A stretch of 7,072 bases of DNA from Deltaproteobacteria bacterium (GCA_009993495.1 JAACTI010000187.1:1-7072), one strand, 5' to 3'; counted from the stretch's first letter, positions 1 to 6,554 are shown. The notes: generated from the letters alone by a model not told the origin. Numbers and translations are program-made.

Positions 1-591
1 GATGAACGCCAAGCCCTTAATTTTACTTTCGTCGACAAAACCCCAGAAGCGGCTGTCGAAAGAATAGTCGCGGTTGTCACCCATAACAAAGTACTGCCCT
101 TGTGGCACCTTGAACGGGCCGGTAAAATCACGCGGGCTGGCGGTGGCGGGAACAATTTGATTATCGCTGTGAATTTCCTGCGGAATTTTGTAAAGCTCCC
201 CATTGACAAAAACCTGCTTGGCACGAACTTCAATGGTGTCACCAGGTTCCCCGATGACCCGCTTGATAAAATCACGGCGATTGAAGTACGACTTATCGGC
301 ATCCTGCGGGAATTCAAACACAATCACATCGCCGCGCTGGGGATGGCGTAAGGCCACAAAAGATTCATCCATAAAGGGCACATGGGTGCCGTAAATGAAT
401 TTATTGACCAGGAGATGATCGCCGATCAACAGGGTGTCGAGCATGGAACCCGAGGGAATTTTAAAAGCCTGAAACAGAAAGGTGCGGATAATCAAAGCGA
501 GAACAACCGCAACAATCAGGGCTTCAGACCACTCACGGTACCAGGGCTTGCGTTGGGCTGAAACCGGGCGTTTTTTTCTGAAAATAGGCAT
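1..591 (-). CDS. lepB: Signal peptidase I (partial, C-terminus beyond window)
   Basis: This membrane-bound serine protease removes signal peptides from exported preproteins on the outer face of the cytoplasmic membrane. The window shows 197 residues, open to its first base. A basic N-terminus is followed by one hydrophobic segment at about residues 23-40. The active-site box QAFKIPSGSM places the nucleophilic serine at Ser49. The box containing DFIKRVIGEPGD gives the general-base lysine, Lys110. The box MGDNRDYSFDSRFWG spans residues 170-184. All three family boxes are present, so the visible part looks functional. The reading frame ends at GLAFI, where the family normally has a few tens of residues left. 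Only one membrane segment precedes the catalytic serine, unlike the two in the longer enterobacterial enzyme. The start is an ATG 4 nt after the lepA stop without a strong Shine-Dalgarno, which suggests translational coupling to lepA. Confidence 0.96.
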   Translation of the reverse strand, partial: MPIFRKKRPVSAQRKPWYREWSEALIVAVVLALIIRTFLFQAFKIPSGSMLDTLLIGDHLLVNKFIYGTHVPFMDESFVALRHPQRGDVIVFEFPQDADKSYFNRRDFIKRVIGEPGDTIEVRAKQVFVNGELYKIPQEIHSDNQIVPATASPRDFTGPFKVPQGQYFVMGDNRDYSFDSRFWGFVDESKIKGLAFI

Positions 592-595
592 TTTT

Positions 596-2395
596 CTAAT
601 CTTTCACTTTAAGGATTGCCAGAAATGCGTCCTGAGGCAGTTCGATGCTGCCGACCTGCTTCATGCGCTTTTTGCCTTCTTTCTGTTTTTCAAGCAGCTT
701 GCGTTTGCGGGTGATATCACCGCCGTAACATTTGGCGGTTACATCTTTGCGCAGAGCCTTAACCGTTTGGCGTGAAATGACCTTGGTCCCAATCGCCGCC
801 TGGATGGCAACTTCGTATTGCTGACGTGGAATATATTCTTTCATTTTCGACACCAGTTCACGCCCGCGATACTGTGATTTGTCGCGATGAACGATGAGGG
901 AAAGGGCATCGACCACATCGCCGTTGATCAGAACATTCAAGCGCACCAGATCACTGACGCGATAATCGAGGGGCTCATAATCGTAAGACGCATAACCGCG
1001 CGTAATCGATTTAAGGCGATCAAAAAAATCCATGACAATTTCATTGAGAGGCAGTTCATAGGTAATCATCACCCGATTGGCGGTTAAATATTTAATTTCA
1101 CGTTGCACCCCGCGCTTTTCGATACACAGGGTTAAAACCGCACCCACATACTCATTCGGGACGTGAATCGAAGCCAACACAAAGGGCTCGCTGATCGATT
1201 CAATCAGCTGGGTCGGGGGCAGCATATTGGCACTTTGCACGGAAATTTCTTCGCCTTTGACCGTACGAACCTGATAAACAACCGTAGGCGCGGTGGTAAT
1301 CAGGTCGACAGCGAATTCGCGTTCGAGACGTTCCTGAATAATTTCCATGTGCAGCAAGCCTAAAAACCCGCAACGGAAACCAAAGCCCAGGGCCATGGAT
1401 GTTTCCGGGTCAAAGGTAAAGGACGCATCATTCAGGCGCAGCTTTTCCAGGGCGTCGCGCAGATTATCGTAATCGGCCGAATCAATGGGATAAAGCCCCG
1501 AGAAAACCATCGGTTTAACTTCTTTAAAACCTGCCAGTGCTTGGCTGGCGCCCTGATGTAAATGGGTGATGGTATCGCCGATTTTGGCGTCTTCGACTAC
1601 CTTGATATTGGCAATGACAAACCCGACCTCGCCCGCTGCCAGTTCGGACAATTCAACCGGGTGCGGCGTAAAAGCACCAACTTTTTGCACCTCATAGCTG
1701 CCGCCGGTCATCATGAGTTTGATTTTATCGCCCTTGCGCACAATGCCATCAATCACCCGCACCTGCACGATGACACCCTGATAGGAATCGTACCAGGAAT
1801 CGAAGGTCAAGGCTTTCAGGGCTGCGTTTCGATCGCCTTTGGGGGCCGGCACGCGCTGAACAATGGCTTCCAGCAGATCATCGATGCCGAGACCCGCCTT
1901 GGCACTGGTTAAAATGGAATCGGCGGTATCAATACCAATAATATCTTCGATTTCCTGTTTGGCCTTGGCGACATCGGCACTGGGCAGGTCGATTTTATTC
2001 AAAACCGGAATAATTTCCAGATCGTGATCAAGGGCCATATACACATTGGCCAGAGTCTGGGCTTCCACACCCTGCGCCGCGTCAACCACCAGCAAAGCGC
2101 CCTCACAGGCCGAAAGGGAGCGACTGACCTCGTAAGAAAAATCGACATGTCCAGGGGTATCAATCAAATTGAGCAGATAGGTCTGGCCATCTTTGGCTTT
2201 ATAGGGAATGCGCACCGCCTGGGATTTGATCGTAATCCCACGTTCTTTTTCAAGATCCATCTTGTCGAGAAATTGATCACTTCTCTCGCGGACACTCAAG
2301 GCACCCGTCACTTCGAGCAGACGATCAGCCAGGGTCGATTTGCCGTGATCAATATGGGCAATAATAGAAAAATTTCGAATAAGATGTTGATTCAT
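596..2395 (-). CDS. lepA: Elongation factor 4 (LepA), ribosome-associated GTPase
   Basis: LepA/EF4 is a translational GTPase that binds the ribosome and has been linked to back-translocation and to 30S biogenesis. The product is 599 residues, the same length as E. coli LepA. GTPase motifs seen are AHIDHGKST (G1, residues 13-21), RGIT (G2, 52-55), DTPGH (G3, 79-83), NKID (G4, 133-136) and SAK (G5, 164-166). EF-G-like domains follow. The LepA-specific C-terminal domain is clear, with AKCYGGDITRKRKLLEKQKE and GKKRMKQVGSIELPQDAFLA near the end. I chose the ATG that gives MNQHLIRNFSIIAHIDHGKS because it matches the family N-terminus. A TTG 45 bp upstream would lie about 2 nt from the predicted transcription start, which makes it unlikely. 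The gene is followed 4 nt later by lepB, the conserved proteobacterial order, and appears to have its own promoter at 2449-2476. Confidence 0.98.
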   Translation of the reverse strand: MNQHLIRNFSIIAHIDHGKSTLADRLLEVTGALSVRERSDQFLDKMDLEKERGITIKSQAVRIPYKAKDGQTYLLNLIDTPGHVDFSYEVSRSLSACEGALLVVDAAQGVEAQTLANVYMALDHDLEIIPVLNKIDLPSADVAKAKQEIEDIIGIDTADSILTSAKAGLGIDDLLEAIVQRVPAPKGDRNAALKALTFDSWYDSYQGVIVQVRVIDGIVRKGDKIKLMMTGGSYEVQKVGAFTPHPVELSELAAGEVGFVIANIKVVEDAKIGDTITHLHQGASQALAGFKEVKPMVFSGLYPIDSADYDNLRDALEKLRLNDASFTFDPETSMALGFGFRCGFLGLLHMEIIQERLEREFAVDLITTAPTVVYQVRTVKGEEISVQSANMLPPTQLIESISEPFVLASIHVPNEYVGAVLTLCIEKRGVQREIKYLTANRVMITYELPLNEIVMDFFDRLKSITRGYASYDYEPLDYRVSDLVRLNVLINGDVVDALSLIVHRDKSQYRGRELVSKMKEYIPRQQYEVAIQAAIGTKVISRQTVKALRKDVTAKCYGGDITRKRKLLEKQKEGKKRMKQVGSIELPQDAFLAILKVKD

Positions 2396-2448
2396 GCAGA
2401 TGGTTTCATTCAGATCTGAAATTGAGTAAAGGAAAAACAACCGCCAAT

Positions 2449-2476
2449 ATTAAACGCGAAGGGACGCGATTGTAAA
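2449..2476 (-). promoter_or_regulatory. Predicted sigma-70 promoter of lepA-lepB
   Basis: Read on the minus strand, a -35 element TTTACA (2476-2471; five of six consensus bases) is separated by 16 bp from a -10 element TTTAAT (2454-2449; five of six). The expected transcription start is near 2442, giving a leader of about 47 nt before the lepA ATG. The element sits in the only sizeable gap (117 bp) between the methyltransferase and lepA. No intrinsic terminator was seen in this gap, so read-through from rhlE and the methyltransferase gene is also possible. Confidence 0.6.
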
Positions 2477-2512
2477 GCATGAAAAATAAGTGTGTAATGG
2501 CAGTATGTTAGG

Positions 2513-3418
2513 TTACAGAAGAACCTGAGAAAAATGCTGAATTGACAGGGCGCGTCGGGCATCGGCTTCGGGAAAATCGTCCCCGGCAGCCAGGCACGAC
2601 TGTTCCTGCAGCGATGGAATTTTTGTCTGCACTAAATCACGCAGATAGCTGGTCTCCAGATGAGGGGCATTCAGACAGGCGATCAGTTCACCTTGAGGGG
2701 CGAGCAGGCTTGGAATTTTGTCGATCAGTTTCGGCCAATGGTTTTCGGCCGTGAAATTTTTCCCCTGACTGTGGGGCGGGTCACAGATAATCAGATCAAA
2801 GGGACCTAATTGGCGTAACCGACTGAAACTGCGGAAAATTTCTACATTTAAAAAGGAAACACAACGCAAATCCAGCTGGTTATGTTGATGATTCAAGCGG
2901 CCCAGTTCCAGAGCACTACGGTTCATATCAACGTTGACCACCTGGGTGGCTCCTCCGGTGAGAGCCGCAACCGAAAAACTGCACGAGTAAGCAAATAGGT
3001 TCAGAACTTTCTTGCCCTGCGCGCTTTGACGCACCAACGCCCGGCCTCTGGCCATATCGATGAAAAACCCGATATTCTGACCATGGGTCAAACGCAATTG
3101 ATAGCTCAGCCCGGCCTCAAAAGCCAGGGGCGATTGCGGCAAGGTTCCAACCAGAGCCCTGGGGGCCGCGGTCGGCAGATCGCGGCGTTGAACACCAATG
3201 CAGCGACATTGAGGGAATTCCTCTACAAGTATCGCCCCCAACTGGTGCAACCAGTCATCATCACGCGCCGCAAACAGGGTAATCCAGATCAATTCACCGT
3301 AGCTGTCAATCAGCAAATCCTGATAGCCGGGAAAACAGCGTCCCCGACCGTGGAACAAACGTCGGGCCTGGTTATCAACGGGTAAATGTTGCCGGATTTC
3401 CGTGAGAATCTGTTGCAT
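2513..3418 (-). CDS. Class I SAM-dependent methyltransferase, RlmI/RlmK-like (PUA-less)
   Basis: The product is a 301-residue Rossmann-fold methyltransferase of the group related to the 23S rRNA methyltransferases RlmI and RlmK. The SAM-binding motif I is VLNLFAYSCSFSVAA (residues 138-152). The acidic ribose-binding residue follows in NVDMNRSAL (Asp164), with GRLNHQHN just after. Motif IV is CDPPHSQGKNF (212-222), where the DPP signature normally contacts the methyl-accepting base. The stretch NIGFFIDMARGR (115-126) is also typical of this group. RlmI is close to 400 residues and begins with an RNA-binding PUA domain, which is not recognisable here; residues 1-110 form a shorter N-terminal region. 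An rRNA substrate fits the neighbours (helicase, LepA), but neither the target base nor the substrate can be read from sequence. The start ATG has no obvious Shine-Dalgarno and lies 23 bp after the helicase stop, so coupling to rhlE is likely. Confidence 0.85.
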   Translation of the reverse strand: MQQILTEIRQHLPVDNQARRLFHGRGRCFPGYQDLLIDSYGELIWITLFAARDDDWLHQLGAILVEEFPQCRCIGVQRRDLPTAAPRALVGTLPQSPLAFEAGLSYQLRLTHGQNIGFFIDMARGRALVRQSAQGKKVLNLFAYSCSFSVAALTGGATQVVNVDMNRSALELGRLNHQHNQLDLRCVSFLNVEIFRSFSRLRQLGPFDLIICDPPHSQGKNFTAENHWPKLIDKIPSLLAPQGELIACLNAPHLETSYLRDLVQTKIPSLQEQSCLAAGDDFPEADARRALSIQHFSQVLL

Positions 3419-3441
3419 AGAAGGAATCAGGAATGAAGAAT

Positions 3442-4761
3442 TCAGCTCTGACCAAGAGCGCGGTGGTTACCGGCAACACGATTGGCTGCTGAATTTTGAC
3501 GCGCATTCCTTCTGCGACGGCGCGGGGTCTGGTTCGCTCCAACCTTTTCGCACTTCGGGGATTTGACAGCAGCTTTAGCCGCCGCTGTCTTGCCAGCAGG
3601 GATTTTGCCGGTCGGTGTTTCATGAGTGCCCTGCCCTTTCGAGGCATAATTGAAGTCGGGTAGCTGGCAGCGCTCAATCTGCGTCCCCAGAGTCCGTTCA
3701 ATGGCTTTCACCATCAGTTGATCTTCAGTACCAATCAGGGTAAAGGCCGCTCCGCTGCGCGCGGCACGTCCGGTGCGGCCGATGCGGTGAATATAGGCTT
3801 CAGGCGTGTCGGGAATGTCAAAATTAACCACGTGGGAAATCTGGCTGACATCAATGCCACGCGCCGCAATATCCGTCGCCACCAGAATCTGATAGCTCCC
3901 GTTGCGAAAACCGTTTAAAGCCTCCTGGCGCCGGGCCTGAGACAGGTTTCCCTGCAAAGAAGCTGCCTGGTAGCCAACCCGCCCCAGTTTTTCACCCAGA
4001 CGCTTGGCGCGGTGTTTGGTGCGGGTAAAAACCAGAACGGATTCGGTTGTGGTTTGTTTCAACAGGTGCAACAACAAGTCAGTTTTCAGATGCTGGGCCA
4101 CGGGATAAAGGGCATGACTCACGGTTGCCGAGGGGGCGATGCGGTCAACCTGGATGGTTTGGGGGGTGTGGAGCACTTCAGCGGCGAGTTTGAGAATCTC
4201 TTTGGGCATGGTCGCCGAAAAAAGCAGCGTCTGCCGTTGTTGCGGCAGTTTCTGCACAATTTTGCGGATGCCGGGCAAAAAGCCCATATCAAACATCCGG
4301 TCAGCTTCGTCAAGGACGAGCATTTCGATTTGACTCAAATCAATGGTTTTCTGGTTTAAATGATCGAGCAGTCGACCGGGACAGGCAACCAGAATATCTA
4401 CGCCGCGCTTCAATGTACGAATTTGCGGCACGATACTGACGCCACCGTAAATTGTCATACTGCGCAGCTGAGTGTGTCGCGCCAGCAGATTGATGGTTTC
4501 ATGGATCTGCTCGGCCAGTTCCCGTGTCGGAGCGACAATCAAAGCTCGCACTCGATGGGGTGTGCCATTCATTAAACGTTGCAACAGGGGCAATACAAAG
4601 GCAGCCGTTTTTCCGGTGCCGGTTTGGGCCAAGCCCATCAGGTCATGCCCCTGCAAAGCAACGGGAATCGCCCGCGCCTGAATCGGGGTGGGGGTAGTAA
4701 ATCCAGCGGCTTTGATCCCTGCGTTAATTTCTGGTTTCAAGTTAAAATGTTCGAACTGCAT
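3442..4761 (-). CDS. rhlE: DEAD-box ATP-dependent RNA helicase, RhlE family
   Basis: This cytoplasmic ATP-dependent RNA helicase of 439 residues probably acts in ribosome assembly, RNA turnover or cold adaptation. All canonical motifs are present: the upstream aromatic and Q-motif (F6, TPIQ 25-28), AQTGTGKT (45-52), PTRELAEQ (78-85), GG (106-107), PGR in ACPGRLLDH (126-134, with Cys replacing the common Thr), DEAD (151-154), SAT (182-184), VFTRTK (244-249), ATDIAARGIDV (295-305) and HRIGRTGR (325-332). The two RecA-like domains end near residue 370. A low-complexity tail rich in Ala, Lys and Arg follows, with a five-arginine cluster at 414-418, as expected for the RNA-binding extensions of RhlE proteins. 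The short region between motifs and the tail type favour RhlE over DeaD, SrmB or DbpA. The start ATG is preceded by AAGGAA 12 nt upstream. The leader carries a promoter and a terminator-like hairpin, so expression may be attenuated. Confidence 0.93.
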   Translation of the reverse strand: MQFEHFNLKPEINAGIKAAGFTTPTPIQARAIPVALQGHDLMGLAQTGTGKTAAFVLPLLQRLMNGTPHRVRALIVAPTRELAEQIHETINLLARHTQLRSMTIYGGVSIVPQIRTLKRGVDILVACPGRLLDHLNQKTIDLSQIEMLVLDEADRMFDMGFLPGIRKIVQKLPQQRQTLLFSATMPKEILKLAAEVLHTPQTIQVDRIAPSATVSHALYPVAQHLKTDLLLHLLKQTTTESVLVFTRTKHRAKRLGEKLGRVGYQAASLQGNLSQARRQEALNGFRNGSYQILVATDIAARGIDVSQISHVVNFDIPDTPEAYIHRIGRTGRAARSGAAFTLIGTEDQLMVKAIERTLGTQIERCQLPDFNYASKGQGTHETPTGKIPAGKTAAAKAAVKSPKCEKVGANQTPRRRRRNARQNSAANRVAGNHRALGQS

Positions 4762-4855
4762 ATATTTTTTCTATTCCTTGGTTATTGTCTTCGCACGAAG
4801 ACCAGACGACAATAAAAAAGCCCGCGGCAGAATACCGGGGCTCAAAATGTGTCAT
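4742..4855 (-). CDS. Possible 37-residue leader ORF overlapping the rhlE start
   Basis: An ATG at 4855 on the minus strand opens a 37-codon frame that runs through the terminator hairpin and U-tract and stops 20 bp inside rhlE in a different frame. Its beginning reads MTHFEPRYSAAGFF. A weak purine stretch (GGAAA) lies about 10 nt upstream. It resembles no family I recognise and has no run of a single amino acid that would mark classical amino-acid attenuation. It is listed only because a ribosome on this frame would disrupt the hairpin. It could easily be a chance open frame. Confidence 0.15.
   Translation of the reverse strand: MTHFEPRYSAAGFFIVVWSSCEDNNQGIEKIYAVRTF
4782..4815 (-). promoter_or_regulatory. 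Second leader stem-loop just upstream of rhlE Shine-Dalgarno
   Basis: Two competing pairings are visible on the minus-strand RNA. One is a compact hairpin, GTCTTC-GTGC-GAAGAC (4802-4787). The other pairs TTATTGTC (4815-4808) with GACAATAA (4789-4782), eight perfect base pairs. Full formation of both is mutually exclusive because they share 4787-4789. The second pairing also captures part of the U-tract of the terminator at 4811-4842. The Shine-Dalgarno AAGGAA (4780-4775) lies immediately 3' of this element. The pairings are read directly from the sequence; a regulatory role is inference. Confidence 0.4.
4811..4842 (-). terminator. Intrinsic terminator hairpin, minus strand (possible rhlE attenuator)
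   Basis: On the minus strand, AGCCCCGG (4842-4835) pairs with CCGCGGGCT (4827-4819), leaving one bulged G at 4824 and a 7-nt loop. A run of T residues (TTTTTATT, 4818-4811) follows directly. This is the standard form of a Rho-independent terminator on the minus strand. It lies between the oxidoreductase and rhlE. It also lies downstream of the predicted rhlE promoter, so it could end upstream transcription, attenuate rhlE, or do both. Confidence 0.75.
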
Positions 4856-4884
4856 TTTTTTATTTCCGGGTGGTGCAGTGCGGG

Positions 4885-4914
4885 AAAATAGCATCATTGA
4901 GCTGTCTTTGTCAA
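4885..4914 (-). promoter_or_regulatory. Predicted sigma-70 promoter of rhlE
   Basis: On the minus strand a perfect -35 TTGACA (4914-4909) is followed after 18 bp by TATTTT (4890-4885). An upstream TGC makes an extended -10 (TGCTATTTT). The start would be near 4879, giving a leader of about 118 nt that includes the terminator-like hairpin at 4842-4819. A 5-bp inverted repeat, GCTGT/ACAGC (4901-4905 and 4915-4919), flanks the -35 box and could be an operator. That last point is speculative. Confidence 0.6.
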
Positions 4915-4998
4915 ACAGCATTCGCCAGCACCAGCTGGGATTAAGGCTTAAATGCTTTTAGTTGAAGCTCTTTTATGACCGTCAACCCAGCCCATCTT

Positions 4999-5034
4999 GC
5001 AAGGCGGTCTGGCATGCGGCATCCCGCTGCTTGC
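4999..5034. other. GC-rich hairpin downstream of the oxidoreductase gene
   Basis: GCAAG (4999-5003) and GCGG (5004-5007) pair with CCGC (5024-5027) and CTTGC (5030-5034), with a two-base TG bulge and a loop of about 16 nt. It starts 18 bp past the oxidoreductase stop codon. No T-run follows on either strand, so it is not a standard intrinsic terminator. It may stabilise the 3' end of that mRNA or have no function. Confidence 0.3.
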
Positions 5035-5051
5035 CCCGCGCGGAGAAGCTT

Positions 5052-6182
5052 TCATGGTGGCGGCACCAGTACAAAGTTGCCAAAATGCGTCTTCTTGAGA
5101 AATTCCTGTTGCGCAGTTGCTATGTCTTTCAGCGCAAACGTTTTTGCAACCAGAGGACGTATTTCACCCTTTTCAATGTAGCTGATGAGGTTTGGAAAGA
5201 TCGGTTCGTCCCAGGCTGTGCAACCAATCAGCGTCAAGTCCTTGAGATAAAAATCGCGCATATCGATGGTGGTGATAGGCCCGGCAATCGCGCCAGACGA
5301 CGCATACCGGCCACCACGAGCTATCAGCTTCAACAGCTTGCCGACCTGCTTACCGGCGACATTGTCGATAACAACATCCACGGAGGAGTTCTCAATTTCA
5401 GTAGACAAATCGTGGCCCCGGGCAATCACCTGGTCGACCCCCAGGCCCCTGACAGAATCCAGCTTAGGTTCGCCAGCTACGGCGATAACATAGGCACCAC
5501 GGCGCTTGGCCAGTTGGACAACCGCTGATCCGACTCCGCCCGACGCCCCGGTAACCAACACGCGGTCAGCACGGTTAACGCCTGCTCGATGCAACATGTT
5601 TTCAGCCGTTCCATAAGCACAGGGGATTGTCGCGAGTTCCACGTCACTCCAGTCGCTTTGGATTTCAAATGCCTCGCTGGCCGGTACGGTCACGTACTGA
5701 GCGAATGCTCCGTCAAAATCCGATGCCATCCAGAGATTATCCAGAGAATCAAAACCATTAACGCGCATACAGGCCCTGACAAGAACCCGCTTCCCAATAT
5801 CCGGCCCTTTCGTACCCTGCCCCCAGGCGACGACTTCACCACAACAGTCTGTCCCCTGAATGAACGGAAACGGTGTTGATTCGTTCCAGCCACCGTCCTC
5901 AATCCCTGGCTCATCGTTCGTTTCAGATAATTGCTCAGTGCCACCTTGAACCGATGAGGAATACCAGCCAAGCCGTGTATTGATTTCCGTGTTATTGACC
6001 CCGGCTGCTAAGACCCTTAGCAAAACCTCGCCCGGCCCCGGTTCCGGAATTGGGACATCGCAGTAGTTGAGCTTCTCATAACCGCCGTTGCCAGTGGTCA
6101 CCACCGCTTTCATCGTCGGTTGGTGGCCGCGAACCTTGAAACGCTCGGGATCGAATGGTCGCAGGTAAGTTAAATCGGGCAT
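5052..6182 (-). CDS. Medium-chain dehydrogenase/reductase, quinone-oxidoreductase-like (COG0604 type)
   Basis: The product is a 376-residue NAD(P)(H)-dependent oxidoreductase of the medium-chain superfamily. The N-terminal GroES-like catalytic domain carries PIPEPGPGEVLLRVLAAGVNNTEIN (residues 45-69) and FIQGTDCCGEVVAWG (107-121). The nucleotide-binding motif is LVTGASGGVGSAVVQLAKR (209-227) in a Rossmann domain, followed by DNVAGK (273-278) and GGRYASSGAIAG (290-301). The position that holds a catalytic zinc cysteine in classical alcohol dehydrogenases is Asn here (GVNNTE), and no four-cysteine structural zinc loop is seen, so it is probably zinc-independent. The real substrate cannot be told from sequence; quinones, enones or aldehydes are possible. 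A stretch rich in Gly, Ser and Glu at about 75-103 lengthens the catalytic domain. The start was chosen for a GGAGGA sequence 3 nt upstream. Frames from 6302 lack such support, and Met24 (at 6113) is an alternative family-like start. Confidence 0.85.
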   Translation of the reverse strand: MPDLTYLRPFDPERFKVRGHQPTMKAVVTTGNGGYEKLNYCDVPIPEPGPGEVLLRVLAAGVNNTEINTRLGWYSSSVQGGTEQLSETNDEPGIEDGGWNESTPFPFIQGTDCCGEVVAWGQGTKGPDIGKRVLVRACMRVNGFDSLDNLWMASDFDGAFAQYVTVPASEAFEIQSDWSDVELATIPCAYGTAENMLHRAGVNRADRVLVTGASGGVGSAVVQLAKRRGAYVIAVAGEPKLDSVRGLGVDQVIARGHDLSTEIENSSVDVVIDNVAGKQVGKLLKLIARGGRYASSGAIAGPITTIDMRDFYLKDLTLIGCTAWDEPIFPNLISYIEKGEIRPLVAKTFALKDIATAQQEFLKKTHFGNFVLVPPP

Positions 6183-6185
6183 ACG

Positions 6186-6191
6186 TCCTCC
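6186..6191 (-). promoter_or_regulatory. Ribosome binding site deciding the oxidoreductase start
   Basis: GGAGGA on the minus strand ends 3 nt before the ATG at 6182. It is the only strong Shine-Dalgarno near the 5' end of the gene. It favours this ATG over the longer frame beginning at 6302 and over the internal ATG at 6113. The spacing is slightly short, which leaves some doubt. Confidence 0.6.
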
Positions 6192-6307
6192 AAAATAATG
6201 AGAAAATCTACCTGACCCTAGTACCCTGTAACGCATAGGATTTCGTAAGATTGCGCAGAGATTTTTCGTGTCAGTAAGGCATGATGATCGCTGCCTAGCC
6301 ATAGCTA

Positions 6308-6322
6308 ATTATAAAGTTTATA
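6308..6322 (-). promoter_or_regulatory. AT-rich palindrome with -10-like TATAAT, candidate oxidoreductase promoter
   Basis: A perfect 13-bp palindrome, TATAAAGTTTATA (6310-6322), overlaps a consensus TATAAT (6313-6308 on the minus strand). No good -35 hexamer stands at 16-18 bp. TTGAAA (6345-6340) is nearby but 14 bp from TATAAA and 26 bp from TATAAT, so its spacing is wrong for either. It is the most promoter-like sequence upstream of the oxidoreductase and would give a leader of about 120 nt. It could instead be an operator or simple AT-rich spacer. Confidence 0.3.
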
Positions 6323-6423
6323 GCTTTTATTCCTACTTTCAAATTCATAGTTGCCTCGATGATTACTCGTTGTGCTCCTGTTGTTTTTCTATAACAAAGT
6401 AACTGGGCTTTTCGTCGGAGTTT

Positions 6424-6475
6424 TCACGCAAGCCGAACGGTTCATGATAACCGGCGGCGACTTGAGTTTGCGTGA
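6424..6475. repeat. Nested imperfect hairpin (three stems)
   Basis: TCACGCAA (6424-6431) pairs perfectly with TTGCGTGA (6468-6475). Inside it GCCG (6432-6435) pairs with CGGC (6455-6458), and CGGTT (6438-6442) pairs with AACCG (6449-6453) around a CATGAT loop. That gives 17 base pairs in three stems. One side carries a 9-nt bulge (6459-6467), and a small AA/G internal loop separates the inner two stems. No T-run follows, so it is not a standard terminator. Its role is unknown. Confidence 0.6.
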
Positions 6476-6525
6476 CCCACCGAACTATTCAAAATTATTG
6501 CAGAAGTATTTTCCGTCCGCGTTGA

Positions 6526-6554
6526 TTGCATTGTTAGTGCGCTTCTGCTACCAT
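6526..6554 (+). promoter_or_regulatory. Weak predicted promoter of the toxin-antitoxin operon
   Basis: TTGCAT (6526-6531) lies 17 bp upstream of TACCAT (6549-6554), which is preceded by TGC to form an extended -10. The hexamers are poor (three and four of six consensus bases), so the call rests on spacing, the extended -10 and its position before the antitoxin. The predicted start near 6561 falls within the inverted repeat at 6553-6573, the layout expected for an autorepressed toxin-antitoxin operon. Confidence 0.35.

Noticed and set aside
2411..2418. CAGATCTG palindrome in the lepA leader
   Set aside because: An 8-bp palindrome without repetition or extension is common by chance.
2024..2419. 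131-codon plus-strand frame opposite lepA, and similar plus-strand frames over 482-1912
   Set aside because: They lie antisense to well-conserved lepA/lepB coding sequence, and their translations resemble no protein family.
2396..2440. N-terminal extension of LepA from a TTG at 2440
   Set aside because: The extra 15 residues are absent from the LepA family, and the predicted transcription start near 2442 would leave no room for a ribosome binding site. The ATG at 2395 gives the family length of 599.
3375..3701. 108-codon minus-strand frame spanning the rhlE end and the methyltransferase start
   Set aside because: It is an alternative frame of the Arg/Ala-rich helicase tail and resembles no family.
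4819..4858. Plus-strand terminator reading of the hairpin followed by the T-run at 4855-4861
   Set aside because: On the plus strand the T-run begins 12 nt after the GC stem, too far for a standard terminator, and no plus-strand gene ends here. The minus-strand reading has the T-run directly after the stem.
4962..5528. 188-codon plus-strand frame opposite the oxidoreductase 3' end
   Set aside because: Most of it is antisense to a recognised Rossmann-domain coding region. The translation has no recognisable motif and no Shine-Dalgarno was seen.
6183..6302. Forty-residue N-terminal extension of the oxidoreductase from 6302
   Set aside because: The strong GGAGGA at 6186-6191 serves the ATG at 6182, and the extension resembles no part of the family.
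6392..6536. Integron attC site suggested by TAACAA at 6392, TTGTTA at 6531 and the hairpin between them
   Set aside because: No consensus core GTTRRRY or inverse core RYYYAAC was found at the expected places (GTTAGTG fails), and no integrase or further cassette is visible.
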